Shown here: piece after piece, positions 26,246-34,374 of the stretch
Numbering within the stretch: position 1 is the first letter of the stretch
How the letters are laid out: each line of letters opens with the position of its first letter
NCBI GenBank assembly: GCA_016219985.1
Contig: JACRJO010000022.1
Location: 62,001-126,000, forward strand
Source of the DNA: Sphingobacteriales bacterium
GTDB taxonomy: Bacteria > Bacteroidota > Bacteroidia > Chitinophagales > Chitinophagaceae
Reading direction: 5' to 3'
DNA: 64,000 bases
Made by a program: the position numbers and the translations under genes
Notes under the pieces: model-generated
The model's database searches: none
Told to the model about the DNA's origin: nothing
The model's input: the letters and a program-made list of their open reading frames with translations, nothing else

Positions 26246-27448
26246 TCACCTGCCTTCCGCATAATCTCTCAGGTATTCGTAGGGTGCTGTCAGTTCGCCG
26301 TTCTTCACAATAGTGGCCCTGTCAATCATCGCCGAACCTTTGCCCAGCAGGTCTTCGAAAATAAATTTAATCAGTTGTTCCCCGAAGTACCGGCTCGCAT
26401 CACGGGGCAGTTCATTCGGCAGGTTTCCCACGGCCATGATGTCAATGGATCCCTGCAGGTAAGGGGCAGTTTTTTCCAGTGTTCTCTTATCCACCCCGTA
26501 GATCGGGTCGGCGATTGACTGGTCGCCGCAGTTGATCGGTACGGAGCCATTCGCATCATCGGTAATATCGGCAATGGTCTGGATGATGAAATCCTCAGAA
26601 GGGACATCCTCCTTTTCAAAAAGGCGGGGAATATCCTTATCCCAGTAAATCCCGTTCATCAGGATATCGGTCTGTGCAGCATACGGCAGGAAGGTGCAGC
26701 GGTACTGATCCGGGTGATCATGAAAGTCTTCCCGGTTATAGGTCCCTGTTATTTTATGCCGGTAAAGATCGGCTCCCTTGAGCTGGGTGTAAACCGGGTA
26801 CGAGAACCGGCGCCGGAGGTAGTCCTCGTTCTCCACTTCATGGATCTCCATCAGGTTCATGATCTCGAGAATTCCGTGTGCCACGCGGCCGGAACCGGTG
26901 ACGGCAATCTTGACGCTGGGGAGCCGGATGCCAAAATAATTATGGATCAGCTCGCGGAAGCTGCGTTGTTTGTACACCCGTTCGAGGTTATAGAGGCCGG
27001 TACGGAGCCCGTAAGCCATCATCCCGTTATGGGCGCCCACCACCCCGGCAAAAAAACCAAATCCGATGATCCGCTGCCCGTCCTCATGCTCCAGGCATTC
27101 GTAATCGATCAGCGTGATCTTTTTATCCAGGATGGCCCGGAATAATGCCTGGTTATGAGCCTGTTTCTTTTTGGTATGGGAGAAAAATAAATAGGTCTTC
27201 CCGGGGATCAGCTGGCTGACCGGCACTTCCTTGATCCCGAACAGGATATCGCAGTCACCCAGGTCCTCCCTGATTTCCACACCGGCCAACCCGTATTCCC
27301 GGTCGGTAAAGCAGCGGTCCGGTGACGGTTGTATAACAATTTGAATATCAGCGCTATTTTTTAAAACCCACTTACATTGAGCCGGAGTTAGGGCCACCCT
27401 GTTATCAGCGGGAATCTTGCCTTCCCGTATAAGTCCGATTCTGATCAT
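26246..27448 (-). CDS. Saccharopine/alanine dehydrogenase-like NAD(P) oxidoreductase
   Basis: A 400-residue protein of the AlaDH/PNT-LYS1 superfamily. The N-terminal domain begins IRIGLIREGKIPADNRVALTPAQ, the canonical AlaDH/PNT start, and a Rossmann motif follows at about 200 (VAVTGSGRVAHG-like). The C-terminal half (DITDDANGSVPI, DPIYGVD) resembles saccharopine dehydrogenases that form lysine. Bacteroidota commonly carry this protein, and its substrate is not established to my knowledge. An upstream in-frame Met exists at 27502, but a good promoter lies inside that extension, so 27448 is chosen. Stands alone, convergent with the methyltransferase. Confidence 0.75.
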   Translation of the reverse strand: MIRIGLIREGKIPADNRVALTPAQCKWVLKNSADIQIVIQPSPDRCFTDREYGLAGVEIREDLGDCDILFGIKEVPVSQLIPGKTYLFFSHTKKKQAHNQALFRAILDKKITLIDYECLEHEDGQRIIGFGFFAGVVGAHNGMMAYGLRTGLYNLERVYKQRSFRELIHNYFGIRLPSVKIAVTGSGRVAHGILEIMNLMEIHEVENEDYLRRRFSYPVYTQLKGADLYRHKITGTYNREDFHDHPDQYRCTFLPYAAQTDILMNGIYWDKDIPRLFEKEDVPSEDFIIQTIADITDDANGSVPINCGDQSIADPIYGVDKRTLEKTAPYLQGSIDIMAVGNLPNELPRDASRYFGEQLIKFIFEDLLGKGSAMIDRATIVKNGELTAPYEYLRDYAEGR

Positions 27449-27471
27449 AAAGCCATCGTTAATAAGTTCAG

Positions 27472-27503
27472 CAAAGTTGCTGCTTCTGGCAATGCCAGAC
27501 AAA
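27472..27503 (-). promoter_or_regulatory. Promoter of the dehydrogenase-like gene
   Basis: Read on the minus strand, TTTG (27503-27500) is followed after 20 bp by CAACTTTG (27479-27472), a 7/8 match to TAnnTTTG. It lies inside the longest possible reading frame of the gene and so fixes the start at 27448. Confidence 0.5.
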
Positions 27504-27611
27504 CTGATTTAAGTCAAGCGGTTTGGCACAATAAATGTTGTAACTTTAAATAATTTCCCAAAAATCAGGTTACAACCGTATTCCCGGTGTTTACCCAATA
27601 AAAATGGGCTC

Positions 27612-28421
27612 ATGAAGCTGAATCGTATATTTTTCACCCTTATTTTCCTGGCTACCACATCTGCCTGCTGGCTATCCTGCAATAAACCCGGTAATTCCGA
27701 AAACCCCGCCGGCCCTTATAAACTAAGCTATGGTGATTCCATTATCTATTTAAAACCTGTGGCCGGGGATTATATTGTTTACCCGGTAACACCCCGCACG
27801 GGCGCCTATTCCGGGTTCCCGGATGGAATTGAAATTGACGGGCTGACCGGTGCGATCAACGTGTCAAAGAGTGAGACTGGCCTGCGGTACCGCATCACGT
27901 ATATTTCGCCCGAAGGCGATACCAGCCGGACCCTGGTTGTTTTATCCGGGATCACCTTCAGGGATCATTTTTATGTTTTAGCTTCCGGCGACTCCGTTGC
28001 TCACCCGGTGTACAATGCCAGTGAGAACCGGTCTTTGCCCATAGCCGGTTCCCTTTTTGATGAAGGCAACCTGGCCAATACCGGTGGATGCGCGGTTAAA
28101 ACAGATAACGGTAAGATCAACCTCGCCGAATCCATCCGCAACGGGGTGTTTGGCAATAATCCCCAGAACGACGATAAGAAAGAATTTGAAATAAAATACC
28201 GGATCAATGATGCCAGCGGCAAATCGCAGAATAAACTGAAAGTACTGTTGTACTGGTATAACAGCATGGCGGATATTCCGCAATACCTGTGGGATATCCT
28301 GAATGACCGGACTACCCAGGGAGTCTTTCTCCGCAATAATCAATCAGACCCCACGTTGACAGGCCGCCTGGTACAGTTAGCCAAGCCAAGGCCGCCCTGC
28401 GTTGTAATTGTTGCTCATTAA
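27612..28421 (+). CDS. Hypothetical lipoprotein
   Basis: A 269-residue exported lipoprotein with no family that I recognise. The signal peptide ends in CWLSC with lipidated Cys at 23 (or the Cys at 19). The mature part is beta-rich with many Gly, Asp and Asn, contains RITYISPEGDTSRTLVVLSG, and ends LAKPRPPCVVIVAH. The sequence YSGFPDGIEIDGLTGAINVSKSETGLRYRITY resembles cadherin-like or putative-Ig folds of surface proteins. A TPR-CHAT gene follows after 41 bp with its own -7 box. Function unknown. Confidence 0.75.
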   Translation: MKLNRIFFTLIFLATTSACWLSCNKPGNSENPAGPYKLSYGDSIIYLKPVAGDYIVYPVTPRTGAYSGFPDGIEIDGLTGAINVSKSETGLRYRITYISPEGDTSRTLVVLSGITFRDHFYVLASGDSVAHPVYNASENRSLPIAGSLFDEGNLANTGGCAVKTDNGKINLAESIRNGVFGNNPQNDDKKEFEIKYRINDASGKSQNKLKVLLYWYNSMADIPQYLWDILNDRTTQGVFLRNNQSDPTLTGRLVQLAKPRPPCVVIVAH

Positions 28422-28462
28422 TGAAGCCGTAGCATTAAATTTGATAAGCTTTACTGCTTATC
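28411..28462 (+). promoter_or_regulatory. Promoter and start-adjacent hairpin of the CHAT gene
   Basis: TTG at 28411-28413 and TAAATTTG at 28436-28443 (22-bp spacing) form a consensus promoter. A perfect 7-bp inverted repeat, GATAAGC-TTTACT-GCTTATC, runs from 28443 to 28462 and ends one base before the ATG at 28463. It overlaps the expected transcription start. It could be an operator or, if fully transcribed, a hairpin at the ribosome landing site. Confidence 0.55.
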
Positions 28463-31252
28463 ATGAAACAAATCCTCGCTACTTTACTGCTGCTCGTATT
28501 ACTGGTTTACTCTTTTTCACAGCGCCAGCCTGCTGCGCCCGGTTACCTGCCGGCTTACCTTGCTGCTGAACGTCTGTACAAGGAAGCAGAAAAACTGCCC
28601 CTGCAAAAGAATTATTCAGAACAAAAAGAAGCTCAGATGAACCAGGCGGCCCTGCAGCAGCTGTTACAGGTGCTCCCGTCCATTGAAGCGCAGCGGCAGG
28701 ACTCGCTGGCCTTTCATTGTCATTATATGATCGCCTCCCTCTATCATTATTTTGACAGCCTGGAACCTGCCAGGACCCATTACCTGCAATCCATCCGTAT
28801 CCGGGAAAAAAATCCTTCCCTTCCGGATTCCCTTTTATTCAAACCCCTTCTTTTTACGGGCAGTATCTGCTACAGCCAGCATGCCATTGATTCCGCTGTA
28901 TTCTATTACAAAATGGCAGAAAACATTTGCGACCGGTACACCCGTCCCCTCTCCGAGCAACAACGCCTCTACAACCGGCTGGGCGTGATCTATTATGAGA
29001 CGGGAAACTACAAACAGGCCCGGAATTATTTTGAGAAAGCCCTTTCCCTGCTGAGTGCGGGGGATCCTTCTTTTAAAGAATTCAGGGCAAACTACCTGAA
29101 CAATATTGCATCCGCCCTGCTTAACCTGGAAAAATATGATGAGGCCAAGGAAATCTATCTGCAGCTATTGCCCACCGGGTTTTACACGGATGAAATAAAA
29201 CAAAACCTGGGAAGTATTGACCTCAGCCTGGGGGACCCGGAGGATGCCATTCGCTGGTACAAACAGGTGAAACCGGCCTCGGCCAACACCGTATTATTGT
29301 ACAACAATATCGCCAAGGCATTTCTCGAATTAAAAAAAGAGGATTCAGCCAGCCACTATTTGCAACTGGCCCTGCAGGAAAACGAAAAATGGAACGGGAA
29401 TACAAAAAATGTGTCGCATGGGCTGACGTACCAGTACCTCGGTGATCTGTCCCTATCACAGCACCAGGTGAAAAAAGCGGCTGCCTGTTTCCAGCAGGCA
29501 GTCATCCAGTTCCACAATGAATTCCCCGATACTGCCATCAACAGCAACCCGGATAAATTCAGCGGTGCATTTTCTTATATCCAGTTATTCAACGCCCTCA
29601 GTGAAAAGGCCGATGCCCTTACACGCCTTTACCAGCAAAATAAAGAAACACCTTTCCTTGAATCGGCCCTTGGCGCTTACCGGTCCGCCTTCCGGCTGGC
29701 CAGTTATGTGGAGCGGACCTATGATTCCGATGAAGCCCGTTTGTTTCTTGGAAAGATCAAACACCATGTCCACAGCAAGCCAATTACAATCAGCATCCAG
29801 TTGTATGAACTGACGGGCCGCATCAAATACCTGGAAGAAGCTTATTCCTTTGACCAGCTGAATAAGGCATCGATCCTCGCTCTCAATGTGCAGGAAAATG
29901 AATTACGGAAAATCAGCGGCCCCCACAATGAATGGATACTGAAAGAAGCGGCCCTCAAAAAAAATATTACCCGTATTTCCCTGAATGCATCCCGCGAAAA
30001 AGACAGCAGTATATTGAAGCAGCTTATTTCCGAAATCAGGGATAATGAGATCGAACTTGGGAGGGTGCAGGAAAAAATTGAAGCCGACCCGGTATGGAAG
30101 ATCCGGGCCGCCGGTACACAGATCCCCACGGTCAGCCAGTTGCAACGGAAGCTGGATAATAATTCCGCCATCCTTTCCTATCATTTATCCGAGCAGGAAC
30201 TGCTGGTGCTGCTCGTCACGAACAAAAAATTTGAATATTACAAGACAGAAATAGATCCTGTTTTTTTTGAACGGCTGGATCATTTCAAGACCAGCCTGCA
30301 GGCCGTTTCAGCAGATCAGCGGTACGATGGAGGCCCGGCAGCGGCAGCCCTGTACCAGGTGCTCATTAAACCGGTTTATCCCTCGCTGAAACAAAGCTCA
30401 CGACTTATCATCATTCCCGATGATGAACTGAACTACCTGCCTTTTGAAGCCCTGCAGGATGAAAACAAAAAGTACCTGCTGGAGCATTTTTCTGTACAAT
30501 ACCAGTTCAGCACAGCGCTGTTCGGGGAAAGCCTGCATGCCAGTTATCTTTCCCAAAGCCTGGCTTTCGCGCCTTTTGCCGGCGCGGGTCCGCCTGCTGA
30601 TTCAGTTTCGGGTCCTTTCAGCCGGCTGCCCGCCTCGGAAGAAGAAGTAAGTCCTTTAAAAGGGATGATCCTGACAGATGCAGCCGCCTCCAAAAAAACA
30701 TTCCTCCGGGTCGCCAACAGTTACCCCATCCTCCACCTGGCCACCCATGCCAGTGTCAATAATGATACGCCCTCCCATTCCTTTATTGCCTTTTACCCCG
30801 AAGGAAGGGACTATAAATTATATGCCGGTGAGATTGCTGACCTGCGTCTCGATTCTGTACAATTAGTGATCCTGAGTGCCTGCGAAACCGGCGCCGGTCA
30901 GCTCGTAAAAGGAGAAGGACTGATGAGCCTTTCACGGGCTTTTGCCTACGCTGGTTGCCCGGATATCATTACTTCACTGTGGAAAGCCGAAGACAAAACC
31001 ACTTCCTTTATTACCCAGCGGCTGCATTATTACCTCGAAAAAAGATACAGCAAGGACAAAGCATTGCAGCAGGCCAAACTGGACCTCCTGCGCAGCAATG
31101 AAACAGACCCCCGGTTAAAAACACCTGATTACTGGGCCCACCTGATCTATATCGGCAACTACGAGGAAGACCGCGGATCAAAGGACTGGTGGTGGATCGC
31201 GCTGACGATTATTATAGGGGCGTTTGCGTATAAGATGGTGAGGAGGAAGTGA
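28463..31252 (+). CDS. TPR-CHAT domain protein with C-terminal membrane anchor
   Basis: A 929-residue protein with a signal peptide (1-19, VYSFSQ), about ten tetratricopeptide-like repeats over residues 60-430, a helical linker, and a C-terminal CHAT domain (about 560-905). CHAT domains are caspase-like cysteine peptidases of clan CD; the catalytic pair appears intact as H762 in LATHA and C807 in LSACETGAG. A single membrane helix near 909-924 (WWWIALTIIIGAFAY) precedes a basic tail, MVRRK. Predicted topology puts TPR and CHAT parts in the periplasm. Bacterial TPR-CHAT proteins act as regulated proteases, some in defence, but this exported, anchored form is common in Bacteroidota without known substrate. 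No gasdermin-like or effector partner is adjacent. Confidence 0.85.
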   Translation: MKQILATLLLLVLLVYSFSQRQPAAPGYLPAYLAAERLYKEAEKLPLQKNYSEQKEAQMNQAALQQLLQVLPSIEAQRQDSLAFHCHYMIASLYHYFDSLEPARTHYLQSIRIREKNPSLPDSLLFKPLLFTGSICYSQHAIDSAVFYYKMAENICDRYTRPLSEQQRLYNRLGVIYYETGNYKQARNYFEKALSLLSAGDPSFKEFRANYLNNIASALLNLEKYDEAKEIYLQLLPTGFYTDEIKQNLGSIDLSLGDPEDAIRWYKQVKPASANTVLLYNNIAKAFLELKKEDSASHYLQLALQENEKWNGNTKNVSHGLTYQYLGDLSLSQHQVKKAAACFQQAVIQFHNEFPDTAINSNPDKFSGAFSYIQLFNALSEKADALTRLYQQNKETPFLESALGAYRSAFRLASYVERTYDSDEARLFLGKIKHHVHSKPITISIQLYELTGRIKYLEEAYSFDQLNKASILALNVQENELRKISGPHNEWILKEAALKKNITRISLNASREKDSSILKQLISEIRDNEIELGRVQEKIEADPVWKIRAAGTQIPTVSQLQRKLDNNSAILSYHLSEQELLVLLVTNKKFEYYKTEIDPVFFERLDHFKTSLQAVSADQRYDGGPAAAALYQVLIKPVYPSLKQSSRLIIIPDDELNYLPFEALQDENKKYLLEHFSVQYQFSTALFGESLHASYLSQSLAFAPFAGAGPPADSVSGPFSRLPASEEEVSPLKGMILTDAAASKKTFLRVANSYPILHLATHASVNNDTPSHSFIAFYPEGRDYKLYAGEIADLRLDSVQLVILSACETGAGQLVKGEGLMSLSRAFAYAGCPDIITSLWKAEDKTTSFITQRLHYYLEKRYSKDKALQQAKLDLLRSNETDPRLKTPDYWAHLIYIGNYEEDRGSKDWWWIALTIIIGAFAYKMVRRK

Positions 31253-31460
31253 ATGATGAATGGTGAATAGTGAACCTGCCGGCCCGCTTCGCCGCGAGGC
31301 GAGCAGGCAGGTTGAGCCTTCGTCGGGGGATTGGGAAGTCAGTAGTCGGTAGTCGGTGTCAGACTGTGCCCGGCAGAATTAATTTACCGCAAAACCAATT
31401 GTTGTAATAGTAAGTCTCTTAGAAGGCCCTGACATCTGACAACTAACAACTGACAACTAA
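31249..31460. repeat. Low-complexity word repeats
   Basis: The interval after the CHAT gene holds three kinds of short imperfect repeat: GTGAATGATGAATGGTGAA at the stop codon, AGTCAGTAGTCGGTAGTCGG at about 31336-31355, and CTGACATCTGACAACTAACA with ACTGACAACTAA at about 31431-31460. A palindromic element is inserted among them. The first type is also found at 19.83 kb. I see no gene in this interval. Confidence 0.55.
31275..31311. repeat. Palindromic element, long form
   Basis: CCTGCC at 31275-31280 and GGCAGG at 31306-31311 are inverted termini, extended to AACCTGCC…GGCAGGTT by the flanking AA and TT. The interior forms a further hairpin (CGCTTCGCC…GGCGAGC). The interior shares the string GCCCGCTTCGCCGCGAGGCG with the element at 34957-34996, which interrupts a tRNA-like sequence. 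Confidence 0.8.
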
Positions 31461-31480
31461 ATAACATTGTTCTGAATTCA

Positions 31481-31512
31481 TAAAAAAAGGGCCACCCGTT
31501 CCCGGCAGCCCT
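31481..31512 (-). terminator. Rho-independent terminator after the DUF4382 gene
   Basis: On the minus strand AGGGCTGCC pairs with GGTGGCCCT (two central mismatches) around a GGGAACG loop, followed by seven Ts. It lies 21 bp beyond the stop codon at 31534. Confidence 0.7.
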
Positions 31513-31533
31513 GGTTCTTCATAAGTTCAACTA

Positions 31534-32367
31534 TTATTGATGTAAGGTAATCAAGGGTACATGGGTATCCTCCCGGTTCACCACCACGATATTGGTGATC
31601 GTTGTATCGCTATAGCCATTCTGGCCGTCAATCAGTAAGGTATAGGTACCGGCATTCAGTCCCACGATCTTGTACTCCCCGTCATCATGATCCGGGATAG
31701 CAGTTGCCGTATCCGCGCCAATCACAGCTTTTACAATGGCATCCGCCGCAAAGGGCAATACCTTCCCTTCGATGCTGCCGGAACGGCTGCGGGTGAATAT
31801 CTTGATATGGGATTTCAGGCGGTAGCCGTTGTTATTGCCGGACCCGCTATTGTCCACCTGGATGGAATTCCCTGCATCAAAATCGATCCAGAACAATACC
31901 TGGCCGTTATTGGTGATTTCAAAATTACTGGCATCAAGGTTGGCAATCACTTCGCGGTCCTCGTCCTTTACCCGCAAGGGAAAGCTTTGCCCGTTCTCCA
32001 TCACACTGTTTTGGGTACCCAGTATTAATTTCACTTTTTTCACCCGCGCATTGGGAAGGGTGCCTGTGCCGAATAAAGTATCCAGTCCATTGCGGAAACG
32101 CAGGATATTGTAAACGCCCGGGTGGATCGCCAGTGTTACCCAGCCATCATTGGGCAGGCTGTCATCTTCCAGTTTAACCTGCAGTCCCCGGATATCAATG
32201 AAGACACTGTCAAAAACGGGTGTCTGGTGATCGGTCAGGTAGATCGTAACCGCATGGGGCTTGTCAGGGTTGCCGGTTGTGCTGCCGGCTAATTCTTTCT
32301 GGCAGGACCAGAGAAGCAGGGAACTTGTCAGCAGGGCGAGCCCGGCCATAAGGAATTTGTTTTTCAT
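31534..32367 (-). CDS. DUF4382 lipoprotein
   Basis: A 277-residue lipoprotein: the signal peptide ends in LLLWSC with lipidated Cys at 22. Residues about 38-180 form a DUF4382 domain, beginning AVTIYLTDHQTPVFDSVFIDIRGLQV and including ITNNGQVLFWIDFDAGNSI. The last 80 residues (GSIEGKVLPFAADAIVKAVIG…YKIVGLNAGTYTLLIDGQ) look like a carboxypeptidase regulatory-like/prealbumin-type beta sandwich. Such proteins are common, uncharacterised surface lipoproteins of Bacteroidota. It follows another lipoprotein gene after 11 bp and ends at a terminator, so the two form a bicistronic unit. Confidence 0.8.
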   Translation of the reverse strand: MKNKFLMAGLALLTSSLLLWSCQKELAGSTTGNPDKPHAVTIYLTDHQTPVFDSVFIDIRGLQVKLEDDSLPNDGWVTLAIHPGVYNILRFRNGLDTLFGTGTLPNARVKKVKLILGTQNSVMENGQSFPLRVKDEDREVIANLDASNFEITNNGQVLFWIDFDAGNSIQVDNSGSGNNNGYRLKSHIKIFTRSRSGSIEGKVLPFAADAIVKAVIGADTATAIPDHDDGEYKIVGLNAGTYTLLIDGQNGYSDTTITNIVVVNREDTHVPLITLHQ

Positions 32368-32378
32368 GGCTGTATTTT

Positions 32379-32795
32379 TTAGTTTTTAGAAAAGGTTAAA
32401 AATTCATTGCTGACCGTATTATCGTCCCCGAGGCGGACTTCCGTAGCGGATTTGGAAAGGATCTTCCAGTCATGGGTCAGTTCACCGAGAATATTAGCCG
32501 GATCATTTTTTACACCCAGGTCAATATTAAATTTATTCGAACTGTTGTTGATGCTCCAGGTACCATTCCGGGTGCTGCCATTCCGGGAAGCGGCCAGGGT
32601 GCCATTTTCATTAAACAAAAACGTATAGCCGGAATAATTGCCGGTTTCGTCATTGCCGCTATCGGTAAAAAGACTGACCCTCCAGTTGCCCGAGGTGACC
32701 ACCTGGGTGGTATTGCTGTCAGTATTGCCCCGGGGATCACAGGAATACAGTGAAAGGGCCAGTACGGTGAGCAGGGAGAAGAATATCTTTTTCAT
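32379..32795 (-). CDS. Small hypothetical lipoprotein (lipocalin-like)
   Basis: A 138-residue lipoprotein with signal peptide and lipidated Cys at 19 (LYSCDP). The mature part (VTSGNWRVSLFTDSGNDETGNYSGYTFLFNENGTLAAS…GTWSINN…LTHDWKILSKSATEVRL) has the repeated G-x-W strand pattern of small lipocalin-like eight-stranded barrels of Bacteroidota. It is the first gene of a two-gene unit with the DUF4382 lipoprotein. Ligand unknown. Confidence 0.75.
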   Translation of the reverse strand: MKKIFFSLLTVLALSLYSCDPRGNTDSNTTQVVTSGNWRVSLFTDSGNDETGNYSGYTFLFNENGTLAASRNGSTRNGTWSINNSSNKFNIDLGVKNDPANILGELTHDWKILSKSATEVRLGDDNTVSNEFLTFSKN

Positions 32796-32869
32796 ATTTT
32801 AATTTTTTTGTTCGGGGAGAACGCCCGTAGAATAGTCAACGCCGGGAAAGGGGATGTAACCTGCCCCAT

Positions 32870-32892
32870 AAAAAACCCCTCCGGGGGAGGGG
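32870..32892 (-). terminator. Rho-independent terminator after the sigma/anti-sigma pair
   Basis: On the minus strand a perfect 7-bp stem, CCCCTCC-CCC-GGAGGGG, is followed by six Ts. It lies 22 bp beyond the stop codon at 32915. Confidence 0.85.
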
Positions 32893-32914
32893 CTTTCCTG
32901 TTGTCAGTATTTCA

Positions 32915-33682
32915 TTAGTGCCAGCTGAGTATCCTGACCTGGCGGAGCAGCCCGGCAGTTACCTTACTGGTATAAAGGTGTTGCGGGTCGTCCCCGATCT
33001 TTTTCAATAACCCGAGGGCGGATTTATAGTCCTTAGCAGCGATATAGCTGAGCGCCAGGTAATATTCCGCCTCGTCCCGGAAACTGGTGGTTCCTGCTTC
33101 CTTATTAAGGCTGATGACCCGGTTAAAGGAAGTGATCGCTTTGGCATTGTCCTTCAATTCGAGGGCGGCAGCCCCGTTCAGGAATTCGGTTTTAATACCG
33201 GCTTCTGTCCCCGCATCGTGCAGGCGGATCACTTCTGTATAATTTTTATCCCTGAATGCTTTCTCAACAGCAGACTCATTCACGGCACCTCTAACGGTGG
33301 CCAGTTCAAAAGACTGGTATTGGGCACTGAATACTTTACCGGGAGTAAGGGTGAAAAACTGGTAGGCAAAAAATCCTCCCACTATTAACAGGATGCCGGC
33401 AGCCACCGCGGCTGAATAACGGAAGATTTTCCGGACCGGGCTGATCCTTTTTCCCGGTTGTTCCTTCATTTCCTCCATCATCTGCAGGTGGATGGAACTC
33501 ACCTGCTGCTGCAACCCATACTGGCGGATGGCAGCCCGTGTACACAGGAGGCTGTCGAAATCCTGCTGCAACTGCGGGTCGGCAGCCAGCCGGCTTTCCA
33601 GTTCAGCCTTTTCTTCCACGGCCAGCTCATTATCGAGCAGCCGGACCAGGTCTTCAGGCATATTAGGTGTAGAATTATCCAT
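32915..33682 (-). CDS. Probable anti-sigma factor with periplasmic TPR-like domain
   Basis: A 255-residue single-pass membrane protein. The cytoplasmic part (1-85) starts MPEDLVRLLDNELAVEEKAELESRLAADPQL, the form seen in Bacteroidota anti-sigma factors. A membrane helix is at about 89-112 (YSAAVAAGILLIVGGFFAYQFF). The periplasmic part (about 125-255) has helical pairs with tetratricopeptide character (AITSFNRVISLNKEAG, AEYYLALSYIAAKDYKSALGLLKKI). Its start overlaps the end of the sigma gene by 8 bp, so they are translationally coupled. It lacks the HxxxCxxC zinc motif of ZAS anti-sigma factors. The signal sensed is unknown. Confidence 0.75.
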   Translation of the reverse strand: MDNSTPNMPEDLVRLLDNELAVEEKAELESRLAADPQLQQDFDSLLCTRAAIRQYGLQQQVSSIHLQMMEEMKEQPGKRISPVRKIFRYSAAVAAGILLIVGGFFAYQFFTLTPGKVFSAQYQSFELATVRGAVNESAVEKAFRDKNYTEVIRLHDAGTEAGIKTEFLNGAAALELKDNAKAITSFNRVISLNKEAGTTSFRDEAEYYLALSYIAAKDYKSALGLLKKIGDDPQHLYTSKVTAGLLRQVRILSWH

Positions 33683-34280
33683 GTATCAGGTTTTTTAATG
33701 TTTCTTTTAAAGCCGGGTTTGCATTGAGCATCTGTTCCAGTTGTTTCAGGCATTTGTATTTTTTATTGCGCACCACCTGCTCGGTTTCATATTCCGTCCG
33801 TTCCAGTATCTCTTTCATTGAAAGGTTTTCATAATAAAAGAGAACTAAGATCTTCCGGCAGGTTTCCCCCAATTCACCAACGATCCGCAGCAGTTCCGCT
33901 TTTTCTTCCCGGCCAGCGATGTAGTGGCTGGTATCCAGTTCCACCCGCTCCTGCCCTTTTTCATATCTTTCTTCCCGTACCTGGGCCCTGCCCCTTCTTT
34001 TCAGTTCATTGAGCCAGGTGTACCGGTTCAGGGAAAATAAAAAGGTCTTTACCGAAGATTCCCCCCTGAACTTATCCCGTTGCACCACATCAATAAAGCT
34101 TACCAGTACTTCCTGGAAGATATCTTCCGCATCCTGGCGACTGCCATTATTGTTCATAACATACCAGCACAGTCCCTCGAAATGGCCGCGGTATATAGCT
34201 TTTATGGTTTCTTCCATCCGTTGACCGGACCGGAGATTGCCCAGCAGTTCCGAATCCGGGAAGTTTCTGATCACCTCCAT
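33675..34280 (-). CDS. ECF-type RNA polymerase sigma factor
   Basis: A 201-residue ECF sigma factor. Region 2 (about 25-95) contains NNNGSRQDAEDIFQEVLVSFIDVV, the core-binding and -10 recognition part. Region 4 (about 135-190) contains LGETCRKILVLFYYENLSMKEILERTEYETEQVVRNKKYKCL, with the helix-turn-helix for the -35. It lacks region 3, as expected. The gene is the first of a two-gene unit with a membrane anti-sigma-like protein and ends at a terminator. It is not beside a SusC, so it is probably a stress or envelope sensor rather than part of a nutrient locus. Confidence 0.9.
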   Translation of the reverse strand: MEVIRNFPDSELLGNLRSGQRMEETIKAIYRGHFEGLCWYVMNNNGSRQDAEDIFQEVLVSFIDVVQRDKFRGESSVKTFLFSLNRYTWLNELKRRGRAQVREERYEKGQERVELDTSHYIAGREEKAELLRIVGELGETCRKILVLFYYENLSMKEILERTEYETEQVVRNKKYKCLKQLEQMLNANPALKETLKNLIHG

Positions 34281-34374
34281 GCTTTATACATAAATTTGTG
34301 TTTCTTGAATATTGATTTGTAACCTAAACTAAGGATATTTTTTGCAGAAATAGCACAAAAACCGTTAACCAGCA

